From positions 7,353,001 to 7,413,000 of the forward strand of contig NC_092575.1 of NCBI RefSeq assembly GCF_037975245.1: a stretch of 60,000 bases of DNA, written 5' to 3'. Shown here piece after piece: positions 51,119 through 60,000 of the stretch. Numbering within the stretch: the first letter of the stretch is position 1; every line of letters begins with the position of its first letter. Both the position numbers and the translations under genes were made by a program. The notes under the pieces are model-generated. The model did not search any database. It worked only from the letters and a program-made list of their open reading frames with translations, and had not been told where the DNA came from. Origin of the DNA: Apostichopus japonicus (Eukaryota; Echinodermata; Holothuroidea; Aspidochirotida; Stichopodidae).

Positions 51119-51340
51119 CAGGCGCGTAGCCAAGGTGAGGGTGGCCGAGGGGGCAGCCGCCCCCCCCCCCCCTTGAGCATATTTTTAAACATTTTTTTAA
51201 TGTTTTTATGATATTGCTAGTAATTTTAATAGAGTAAATGCTAAGATGCAACTTATTAGGCCTGGGAAGTGCCATTTCCAGCGATCTGGGAGGCATTTCC
51301 AGCCAAAATTTTCTTGAAAAAATTCCTGGCTACGCCCCTG
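51119..51340. mobile_element. hAT-like MITE with perfect 8-bp target duplication
   Basis: Begins CAGGCGCGTAGCCAAG and ends with the inverse of CAGGGGCGTAGCCAGG; CCAAAGAA flanks both sides (51111-51118 and 51341-51348). A poly(C) run lies inside. At 222 bp it is noncoding. Confidence 0.92.
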
Positions 51341-52289
51341 CCAAAGAACCATTTTAAACAGGCTCTACATTGCCACTTTTGTCAGTAACTTTCACATCAC
51401 TCACTTAGTCAATAGTTTCATTGTCTGAGATTTTTCGACGATGACATCCCAGAACCAGTTTCCTTCACAAAAAGCAGGCTTAGATCAAGCTGACCCTCAA
51501 AAAGGTTTATTTTGAGACATATGGGATCTAGTTGGACTTAGTGGTCTGCCCTATAGACCCCAACTATAGCACGCAATCATGGAAAAGTTTCTTGAGATTA
51601 TGTAATCGACCACTTTTTACAAATTGCAATGCCTGCCACACATTTTTTTCTTGTATGAGGGTCTTTGTGTGAATGCTGTATGATTAACTACACTGTGGAC
51701 ATGAACATTTTTCCAGACAGTGTTTCCACAAAGAGCCTGATGGAGTTAAGAAGCTATGCAGGCTAATTGTTGAGCCTGAGGTCGACTTACTATTGTGGCA
51801 GGTCGATCACACAATCACAAAACTTCCCTAACTATAGCGTGCTATATAATTGGAGCCAATAAAGCAGATCTTTAAGATGACATACCAACTTACAGTATCA
51901 GATACCCCAGATTTGAGGGCAAACAAGATTTAGCTTCCACCAACATATATTTATTATGTAACACCTTGCAAAATTTTCAAAATATTTGAATATTTCAAAA
52001 AGTGCTAACGTCTGAGCTGAGTACAACCTACTGGTGATCTGTCATAATCCTAAGAAAACAAAATACAACACAATTATTAAAACAGAAATTGCTTAACGTT
52101 TGTCTTCTGGTTTATTATGCTTTTTGTAAATTAATAATGAATTATTTAATGTAAGATTAATAAAGCGCAGACATTTCCATCATTAATGGTGCGTGCTCAA
52201 GGACCATTGCAATATTACCCGGGTCAAAGGTACCCTGTCAAACACAGACAGTCCTGCCACATGGCAGTAGCTTAACAGTGCGAAACTGA

Positions 52290-52458
52290 CAATTTATCTC
52301 ACAGGTCCCCTTTTACACCTGAGTGAAGAGACTTCAAGAGAGGCAATGGAGATAAAGTGGCTTGCCAAAGGACACACACACACACACAATGCAAGTATCT
52401 GGCTAGGGCTCGAACCTGCATAACTTAGCTCACAAGTCCACTGCCTTAACCACAACAC
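52290..52458 (-). mobile_element. tRNA-derived SINE, family B, copy 3 (partial)
   Basis: Minus-strand copy with B box GGTTCGAGCCC and the GGCAATGGAGATAAAGTG block (plus-strand reading) shared with 28200-28504. The tRNA head is shortened and a (CA)n expansion interrupts the body at about 52375-52390. Confidence 0.75.
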
Positions 52459-53627
52459 TTTCGCAAATGAAAGCTATCTTTTATATACACATATTTATAA
52501 ATGGTACCCAGTAGTACCAGACCCATCAACAGGTACCAACTAGTACCAACATCATTATACAGAACAAAGAGGGAAATACAGACTATGACAAAAATTTCAA
52601 CTGAATGTTTGACAAATTGACACACTCCGTAAAAAAAACAAAAAACTAAACATAAAACTTACCTGGTTGAGTTATATCAGCTGCTGGTAGATTAATATCA
52701 AATATAAGTATCTCTTACAGGGCAAGAAAATTTGCAGTATGTTATGAAGTCAGGCAAGTACAGTAAGTAATAATTAATCTGGTTGTGCAGAGCAAGTGCG
52801 ATGCAAACATGTGCAAATTGCTACACAAAGTCAAACATGTGTAGCTGGTACAGTATATAGCTGTTTTGGTACAAATAACTATATCACTTTCAGTAGTTCT
52901 GCATCAGAAAAGAAATTCATAAACAAGCAACAACAAAAAATTGATGGAAAATCACACATTTTGTGATTAACAATCACCCCATCCAAAGCCCAAGCTGTTC
53001 CACAGCCCTTACCCTTTCTGACCAAATCCCTACCCCTCCTCTCCCCCTCCACATCCAGGTCCCCACCTGTCTCCTCACCAAAACACATTAATCTTACAAT
53101 CCATATATCATCTTTACAGAACTGAAAATGTACACTTATTTTCCGTGCAGTGAAATATGTAACCTGCCATGTCATGGAGAACATGGTGCTGAACATTGCA
53201 ACTTATCCACAAGTTTGTCGCGAAGCAAATTCTCTTGGGAAAGCACATTAGAATCCAAACAGAGGTTCTAGAGTTTCCATTTATGATATGTGTGAAACTA
53301 CCTTTATACTAAATCTTGTAATATGAAAAACATTAATCATCAACTGAAAACAATTCTATTTTCTTAGCTTGTTGAGGGAAGTTGTTTGTTACAAGCATGG
53401 AAAAGGCGATGTCAAACTGCTTATTTTTGATCATGTTTTTTACTTCTTCTTGACTTAAAAATAACAGACATGTATGTCATTTTAACGAAAGCAAACACCA
53501 TGCAATAACAAAAGTCACATTTCCAAATCCATCATGAAAAATATATGTTTTACAAGATGGACATACATTAAAAAAGAAAATATCCATATTTGGAGAGCTT
53601 CCAGGGCATTAATATTGAAGTTGTGCA

Positions 53628-54029
53628 GCCCTCTGTGGCAAAATATGATACCAATGTTGATTATTGCGGTTTACAATAGTCCATTGTGTCAATTCTTGTC
53701 TTCGGCCTGTCTCAGTATTTTACGGAATGTCATATTTATTCGGACTCCTGATTGTGTAGCCCTCCTAGGCAGAGAATGATACCAATGTTGATTATTGCGG
53801 TTTACAATAGTCCATTGTGTCAATTCTTGTCTTCGGCCTGTCTCAGTATTTTACGGAATGTCATATTTATTCGGACTCCTGATTGTGCGTCCCTCCGTGG
53901 CAAAGAATGATACCGATGTTAATTATTGCCGTTTATAATAGTCCACCGTGTCAATTCTTGTCTTCGGCCCGTCTCAGTATATCACTGAATGTCATATTTA
54001 TTCTGACTCCTGATTGTGTAGCCCTATGT
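53628..54029 (-). pseudogene. ALKBH2: Tandem duplicates of the ALKBH2 3' coding end (three extra copies)
   Basis: Downstream of the stop codon, the segment coding [20 protein letters not shown] through [10 protein letters not shown] and its stop recurs. The TGTCAATTCTTGTC anchor is at 53687, 53818, 53949 and, for the real gene, 54029, so spacings are 131, 131 and 80 bp. The nearest copy has lost WYHSL at the junction with the gene but keeps a diverged end. The outer two retain the distal-His segment in an open frame. Each supplies AATAAA, a possible poly(A) signal. Confidence 0.92.
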
Positions 54030-54030
54030 G

Positions 54031-54346
54031 TCAATTCTTGTCTTCGGCCTGTCTCAGTATTTTACGGAATGTCATATTTATTCTGACTCCTGATTGTGTC
54101 GCCCTCCGTGGCAGAGAATGATACCAATATTGATTGGTTGGGTGATTCATCATCAGCAGGCTTCCATGTTCGAGTGCAATTTTGACTGTCTCTATCTCTC
54201 TGGTCTTCTTCTTCCCCCTACTGTCTTTGTGACGAAAGACAAACTCTCTCGTTTGTCCTAAGGACAACGACGCTATCGGGTGTTGGGGATCTAAATCCTT
54301 TTCATCATCTCTGTGCTCCCCAATACAATCCTTTCCATCCTTATAC
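54031..54346 (-). CDS. ALKBH2: ALKBH2 exon 3 (terminal)
   Basis: Residues 169-273 and the TGA at 54033-54031. Carries every catalytic residue: H180, D182, H245, R257 and R263. The sequence coding for R-I-N-M also spells AATAAA. Acceptor TTCCAG. Confidence 0.96.
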
Positions 54347-55683
54347 CTGGAAAAGAATAAAACTAAAGATGAATGACAAATCACATGCAGAAATTAAGCA
54401 TTGTAAAAATAAAACCGTGAGTGATTCGTTTCTTGGCTAACACTGAGCAAGCTTTAGGATCATCAATATACTGTACATCATCAGATGAACCATTGAGGTT
54501 TTTACGGAATTTAGCAAAGTAGCAAATAACACAGTATTTAGAAAATAGTAAAGTTTCATTTGTATAGAGTCTAAGAAACCAATCAATCAACCGCCAATGC
54601 TAAAAGTTACAGGTCATTCAAACAACGGCGGTGAACGGTGGCACAGTTGGCGGAATGGTGAACGGCGGCGCAGTCGGCGGAACGGTGTACGGCGGCGCAA
54701 GTGGCGGAATGGTGAACTGCGGCATAGTCGTCGGAATGGTGAACGGCGGCGCAGTCGGCGGAATGGTGAACGGCGGCGCAGTCGGCGGAATGGTGAACTG
54801 CTGCGCAGTCGGCGGAATGGGGAACGGCGGCGCAGTCGGCGGAATGGGGAACGGCGGCGCAGTCGGCGGAATGGTGAACGGCGGCGCAGTCGGCGGAATG
54901 GTGAACTGCGGCATAGTCGGCGGAATGGTGAACTGCGGCATAGTCGGCCGAATGGGGAACGGTGGCGTAGTTGGCCGAATGGTGAACGGTGGCGTAGTTG
55001 GCCGAATGGTGAATGGCGGCGTAGTCGGCGGAATGGTGAATGGCGGCGTAGTCGACGGAATGGTGAACGGCGGCCCTAACCCGAAACATATGCCACGCCC
55101 AGTCTACAATCACCAACCAATAAAACATGATAAAATACGACATGCGTGCTGGTTAAGACCTAACATTTTTGGCCCCTGGAATGTGACCTAGACGTCCTAC
55201 TCAGTGACCTCCAAAATCGGGCATGAGAGAGTTCCCCCTTAACAGTCGTTCATAAATCAAGCAAGTGACACCCCTTATAAGATTTTATCTAACAGACAAT
55301 TCCCGTAAAGCGTCTAATAATATGTAAAGAATCAACCCAAGCTAAAACATTTGATTGGATAAAATACATGTTAACGCTAACGACAAACAAGGAGCTTTGA
55401 CATGTCGTTACAGTAGAATAAATTGGCTTTATATCATACCTATTGATCAAAACAAAGTTAAACTTAAAGCTTGTTTGATCTTCGATTCTCTTCCGGACAG
55501 TTTCCAGGAAAGGCAACCACGGTTTTGCTGGAACAGTGACTCGTGAGAAAGTGTAAGTCAGACCTTCATCACCGTGAGCAACCTGGAAAGATATAAATAT
55601 AGATATGTATGTATATATATATAATTATATATAGAAATGTATGTATAGATATACAGATATGTATGTTTATATAGATATATATG

Positions 55684-55728
<45 letters not shown>

Positions 55729-56360
55729 ATTGAAACCGTAATGAGTTGGAAATCCAGAGTTTCGAAACCGGTAAGGAAGGTCATAATTCCACTGTAGGCA
55801 TTTGTCACATGTACCGAACATTACTAGATACTAAAGAGGATACCAATTCAAATTAAAAGTTGAAATTGAAATTGTCTGATAATTCAATCAAGCTTAATCT
55901 ATGCCACCGATATCATCGTTTATCACGAACAACACAAGTACCAATCTACGAATGGAAAGTGAAAAAGTAAAAAAATGTTTATTTCGTGACTTCTTACTTG
56001 TTTTCTAGGAATTGGTATGTTTTTGCCATAGAGCTTCACAATTGCCAAATCTCCTGTAAAATATTCCAAAGAATCCTCACAGTCAAGCAGCAAGGTGTTG
56101 GCCTCTTCTTCAGAATAGAAATGATTAAAGTAATCACAGTGTAAATTTTCTGCTCTGAACACCCTCTTCATATCCAAGGGATTTGTAAATCTATGCACTT
56201 TCAAATTACGTCTATCCATTAGCGTTGACTGGGTCATCTTTGCAAATTTTCCCTTATTCTTTGACTCAAGACCATCTTCACCTGATCGATGCCGTTTTCG
56301 CTTTAAAGCTGGAACATGGCGCACAATGAAGGTTTTTGATGTGGTTAACAAAACAGCCAT
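54031..56360 (-). CDS. ALKBH2: ALKBH2, DNA oxidative demethylase (AlkB homologue 2)
   Basis: Nuclear Fe(II)/2-oxoglutarate dioxygenase that repairs 1-methyladenine, 3-methylcytosine and etheno adducts in double-stranded DNA. Three coding exons (56360-55998, 55582-55440, 54346-54031) join in frame to 273 residues (human 261). The HxD iron ligands are H180 and D182 in GEHRDD, the distal iron ligand is H245 in WYHSLP, and R257-x5-R263 is the 2-oxoglutarate motif. [22 protein letters not shown] and [10 protein letters not shown] match ALKBH2 rather than ALKBH3. The ATG at 56360 has a strong context (GAAAATGG); an upstream extension would need a non-ATG start. The basic KRKRHR near the N terminus could be a nuclear signal. 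The last exon is followed by tandem copies of its own end. Confidence 0.96.
54620..55076. repeat. 27-bp minisatellite in ALKBH2 intron 2, about 17 units
   Basis: Unit GTCGGCGGAATGGTGAACGG followed by CGGCGCA, GC- and CpG-rich against an AT-rich background. The period is a multiple of 3, so several frames stay open on both strands (MVNGGAVGG on plus, APPFTIPPT on minus). It lies inside a canonical intron (55439-54347) and is unlikely to be coding. Confidence 0.95.
55440..55582 (-). CDS. ALKBH2: ALKBH2 exon 2
   Basis: Residues 122-168, including [20 protein letters not shown] and FKFNFVLIN. Acceptor TTCCAG, donor GTATGA, ending in phase 2 within the Arg codon of NRYKDG. Confidence 0.95.
55689..55725. 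repeat. (TA)n microsatellite
   Basis: TA run within a wider TATG/TA-rich stretch (about 55595-55730) in ALKBH2 intron 1. Open frames rich in Tyr and Ile here are artefacts of the repeat. Confidence 0.95.
55998..56360 (-). CDS. ALKBH2: ALKBH2 exon 1
   Basis: Residues 1-121. A variable basic N terminus, then [20 protein letters not shown] and [20 protein letters not shown], the nucleotide-recognition part of the fold. Donor GTAAGA, phase 0. The human N-terminal PCNA-binding motif is not clearly present; TFIVR at residues 10-14 is only a partial match. Confidence 0.93.
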
Positions 56361-56745
56361 TTTCTCACCCTTTTTGTCTACGCTCTCAGCCCTATCCTTA
56401 TTAGTCTTTAAAACGGTATGAGTCTGGTGCACAACTGTAGATGGATGAAGATAAGAAACAATATAAAGAAAATGCAAAATGGTGCTGTCATGGGGGGCAA
56501 TATTTCTGAAGCATGGGGTTTGTGGATATGGCTATCAACATGACAATCGGATTTCATGTAAAATATTGCAAAATCGATTGTTTTATAGTCTGAAAGAGAA
56601 TCGCGGACTCAGTAACTGGTTATGGATAACGCAATGTTGTAACCACTTTTAGGGAACACCTAATGGGCTGTTCTCGAGGCCGTGAATGGCATTAAAAAAT
56701 AGACAGGAAAATTTCCACGTGCTCTTTTTAAGCTTTAATTTATTA

Positions 56746-57273
56746 CTTCCTTCCTCTCTGAAGGTTTCTTCACTACACTCCTTCCTCTCTGAGGGTATCT
56801 TTTCTACACTCCTTCCTCTCTGAGGGTATCTTTTCTACACTCCTTCCTCTCTGAAGGTATCTTTTCTACACTCCTTCCTCTCCGAAGGTATCTTTTCTAC
56901 ACTCCTTCCTCTCTGAGGGTATCTTTTCTACACTCCTTCCTCTCCGAAGGTATCTTTTCTACACTCCTTCCTCTCCGAAGGTATCTTTTCTACACTCCTT
57001 CCTCTCTGAGGGTATCTTTTCTACACTCCTTCCTCTCTGAAGGTATCTTTTCTACACTCCTTCCTCTCTGAGGGTATCTTTTCTACACTCCTTCCTCTCT
57101 GAAGGTATCTTTTCTACACTCCTTCCTCTCTGAGGGTATCTTTTCTACACTCCTTCCTCTCTGAGGGTATCTTTTCTACACTCCTTCCTCTCTGAAGGTA
57201 TCTTTTCTACACTCCTTCCTCTCTGAAGGTATCTTTTCTACACTCCTTCCTCTCTGAAGGTATCTTTTCTACT
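56746..57273. repeat. 31-bp minisatellite upstream of ALKBH2, about 17 units
   Basis: Unit CTCCTTCCTCTCTGAAGGTA followed by TCTTTTCTACA, with GAAGG/GAGGG and TCTG/TCCG variants. It is strongly pyrimidine-rich on the plus strand. It starts about 386 bp upstream of the ALKBH2 ATG. Confidence 0.97.
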
Positions 57274-57801
57274 GTTCTAACTTCCCCAGTTAAACTCATT
57301 AAAATTCCAACCTCTAACCCATGGCTGGACGAAACCCTCCTCTCACTTGACCCCCATGACCCCACCTGCCAGGCTTCAGTACACGCCTGTAGTAGTACTC
57401 CAGCTATACCCTGAAGATACAGTAAGCCCCAAGTGGAATATATCTATTTACCAATTCCCACACACAAAACTGGTTCACTTTCAAAGGTTAAAACTGTATA
57501 CTGAGTCCCCTGCCCGGAGGCCTGCAAAGGGGTAACAAAAAATTGATTGTAAGATTGTACTTTACTTTAATTAATTTTTTAAGATTTTCAAATAACTCCG
57601 TCTGTCCTTAGACGAGGCCTAACAACACATGAACAGCGTGCAATGATGTGTAATTATCAAATCAATTCCAGGAAAATGAGAGCATGTGATTCTGCAGATA
57701 TACACTGCCAGACTTTCCAAGAGGATTACCGTACTTTATAAAAATTAAAACTTAAAGTTAAACTATTAGCTAAGATTTCACAAGGCTTATGATGCGTTAG
57801 T
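57274..57801. other. Spacer, no gene recognised
   Basis: No open frame with recognisable similarity. Lies between the 31-bp minisatellite and the transposase fragment. A short inverted repeat, CCCCTGCCCGGAGGCCTGC with its GC-rich complement, lies near 57508-57533. Confidence 0.5.
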
Positions 57802-60000
57802 TCAAGGCGGGCTATACGTGGTGTAAAAGAGAATGAAAGTTAAATTTTTAAGGCAAGTGAAAAATGCCCGATTAATTAAGAAAGTACTGAAACTCACTAG
57901 TTTCCACCACAACAGAGGGTCAGTGGAACCGTCCTCAGTTGGAAAGGCCAGGTCCTTAGTGATTTCCTCATAAATTCTTCTGGAAATCTTGCCCTCCCTC
58001 TGTCCGTCATATGCGGCATGTCTTTTTTTCTGTTTTGCCTCAGAGAGCATCTCGGAAAGTGTTAGCTTTCGATTGCGACTCGGCCAGGCAACTGTTTCTG
58101 TGAGGCTGCTTCCAGTCGCTGCAGGAATAGGTGCACCAGGTTGATGCACCGACAGTTTCTCAATTCCTCCTGATCTAGCTTTGGCGCAGACTGCTTCTTG
58201 GGTTTGATGCCACTCCAGTTTAAAGCGCACCGCGGATCCACGAATGCGCAGATATCCATCAACTTGACGAGGGATGGGGAGTCGTATAGCGAGCCTTCAA
58301 ATCTTCGCGAGTTTTGCTTCATAAATCCTTCACCAAGGTTTGAATCAGTATCCTTACTTTGAAGAATAGACGTAATGAGATGGCTCAGAGAGCATCTCAA
58401 AAAGTGTTAGTTTTCGATTGCGACTCGGCCCGGCAACTGTTTCTGTGAGGCTGCTTCCAGTCGCTGCAGGAATAGGTGAACCAGGTTGATGCACCGACAG
58501 TTTCTCAATTCCTCTTGATCCGATGCTTTGGCACGGACTGCTTCTTCGGTTTGATGCCACTCCAGTTTAAAGCGCGCCGCGGATCCACGAATGCGCAGAT
58601 ATCCATCAACTTGACGAGGGATGGAGAGTTGTATAGCGAGCCTTCAAATCTTCGCAAGTTTTGCTTGGTAAATCCTTCACCAAGGTTTGAATCAGTATCC
58701 TTACTTTGAAGAATAGACGCAATGAGATGGCTCAGAGAGCATCTCGAAAAGTGTTAGCTTTCGATTGCGACTCTGCCTGGCAACTGTTTCTGTGAGGCTG
58801 CGTCCAGTCGCTGCAGGAATAGGTGCAACAGGTTGATGCACCGACAGTTTCTCAATTCCTCTTGATCCGATGCTTTGGCGCGGACTGCTTCTTCGGTTTG
58901 ATGCCACTCCAGTTTAAAGCGCGCCGCGGATCCACGAATGCACAGATATCCATCAACTTGACGAGGGATGGGGAGTCGTATAGCGCGCGTTCAAATCTTC
59001 GCGAGTTTTGCTTGGTAAATCCTTCACCAAGGTTTGAATCAGTATCCTTACTTTGAAGAATAGACGTAATGAGATGGCTCAGAGAGCATCTCGAAAAGTG
59101 TTAGCTTTCGATTGCGACTCGGCCAGGCAACTGTTTCTGTGAGGCTGCTTCCAGTCGCTGCAGGAATAGGTGCACCAGGTTGATGCACCGACAGTTTCTC
59201 AATTCCTCTTGATCCGATGCTTTGGCACGGACTGCTTCTTCGGTTTGATGCCACTCCAGTTTGAAGCGCGCTGCTGATCCACGAATGCGCAGATATCCAT
59301 CAACTTGACGAGGGATGGGGAGTCGTATAGCGAGCCTTCAAATCTTCGCAAGTTTTGCTGCGTAAATCCTTCACCAAGGTTTGAATCAGTATCCTTACTT
59401 TGAAGAATAGACGTAATGAGATGGCTCAGAGAGCATCTCGAAAAGTGTTAGCTTTCGTTTGCGACTCTGCACGGCAACTGTTTCTGTGAGGCTGCTTCCA
59501 GTCGCTGCAGGAATAGGTGCACAAGGTTGATGCACCGACAGTGTCTCAATTTCTCTTGATCTGATGCTTTGGCGCGGACTGCTTCTTCGGTTTGATGCCA
59601 CTCCAGTTTAAAGCGCGCCGCAGATCCACGAATGCACAGATATCCATCAACTTGACGAGGGATGGGGAGTCGTATAGCGAGCCTTCAAATCTTTGCGAGT
59701 TTTGCTTGGTAAATCCTTCACCAAGGTTTGAATCAGTATCCTTACTTTGAAGAATAGACGTACTGATGGCTCAGAGAGTATCTCGAAAAGTGTTAGCTTT
59801 CGATTGCTACTCTGCACGGCAACTGTTTCTGTGAGGCTGCTTCCAGTTGCTGCAGGAATAGGTGCACAAGGTTGATGCACCCACAGTTTCTCAATTCCTC
59901 TTGATCTAGCTTTAGCGCAGACTGCTTCTTCGGTTTGATGCCACTCCAGTTTAAAGCTCGCCGTGGGTCCACGAATGCGCAGATATCCATCAACTTGACG
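57802..60000 (-). pseudogene. hAT-type transposase fragment, tandemly amplified (period 347 bp)
   Basis: On the minus strand the copy nearest the gene end reads KLTLSEMLSEAKQKKRH and then EDGSTDPLLWWKL. That DPLxWW block begins the C-terminal dimerisation region of hAT (ZBED-like) transposases. A GTGAGT donor follows WWKL at about 57899, so the rest could lie in another exon. Upstream, a segment containing MDICAFVDPR recurs at least six times (CAGAGAGCATCTC anchor near 58041, 58385, 58733, 59080, 59427 and 59770). An insertion after DPR shifts the frame in every copy, so FKLEWH lies in another frame. Nonfunctional as read; it runs off the window. Confidence 0.7.
58041..60000. repeat. 347-bp tandem repeat of transposase segment
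   Basis: Five full units and a sixth cut by the window edge, differing by scattered substitutions. Junctions join EMLSE directly to PSHYVYSSK, so the unit is an internal piece of the transposase gene duplicated head to tail. Confidence 0.95.

Larger units (their letters stand above)
50635..53627. other. Intergenic region, no gene recognised
   Basis: Apart from the MITE and the partial SINE I see no supported feature. Short open frames (for example 50714-50989) have no recognisable similarity and no flanking exon structure. Confidence 0.55.

Noticed and set aside
54597-55191. Open frames of up to 186 codons on both strands
   Set aside because: Produced by the 27-bp minisatellite inside a canonical ALKBH2 intron; several frames are open at once, which argues against coding.
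55558-55821. Tyr/Ile-rich open frames
   Set aside because: Translation of a TA/TATG-rich simple repeat in ALKBH2 intron 1.
56361-56477. N-terminal extension of ALKBH2 to 56477
   Set aside because: It would start at TTG, not ATG. The ATG at 56360 has a strong context and gives a length close to the family norm.
56746-57273. CRISPR-like array
   Set aside because: The units are directly adjacent with no unique spacers, and the genome is eukaryotic.

Overview
This is a metazoan nuclear DNA window: intron-rich genes, AT-rich introns, tRNA-derived SINEs, many small inverted-repeat transposons, minisatellites and long poly(C)/poly(G) runs. The two recognisable proteins are animal-type. A marine invertebrate deuterostome, possibly an echinoderm such as a sea cucumber, fits the repeat style, but the sequence alone does not prove the taxon.

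Layout. 1-8160: no gene recognised; simple repeats and two inverted repeats. 8178-38057 (minus strand): a complete TRAPPC11 gene, reconstructed here as 30 coding exons joining in one frame to give 1176 residues (29 exons secure, one 22-nt microexon tentative). Its introns hold two SINE families, three inverted-repeat transposons, an 18-bp minisatellite of about 1 kb and several longer tandem repeats. 38223-50164: a roughly 12-kb foldback element with near-identical ends. Its two inverted arms are arrays of a 179-bp satellite (17 and 29 monomers) around a 3.5-kb centre that holds a nested hAT-like element. It begins 166 bp upstream of the TRAPPC11 start codon and has no recognisable transposase. 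50184-51340: two further hAT-like MITEs with perfect 8-bp target duplications. 53628-56360 (minus strand): ALKBH2, three coding exons, 273 residues, with all catalytic residues. Its 3' end has been tandemly duplicated downstream, and a 27-bp minisatellite sits in its second intron. 56746-57273: a 31-bp minisatellite upstream of ALKBH2. 57802-60000 (minus strand): a broken hAT-type transposase segment repeated at least six times with a 347-bp period, running off the window.

Function. TRAPPC11 is a subunit of the TRAPP III tethering complex acting in ER-to-Golgi traffic and autophagy. ALKBH2 is a nuclear Fe(II)/2-oxoglutarate dioxygenase that repairs alkylated DNA bases. They are unrelated and simply lie in the same orientation, about 15.6 kb apart, with the intervening DNA mostly filled by the foldback element. 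The most unusual features are the foldback satellite element, the duplicated ALKBH2 terminal coding segment and the tandemly amplified transposase fragment.
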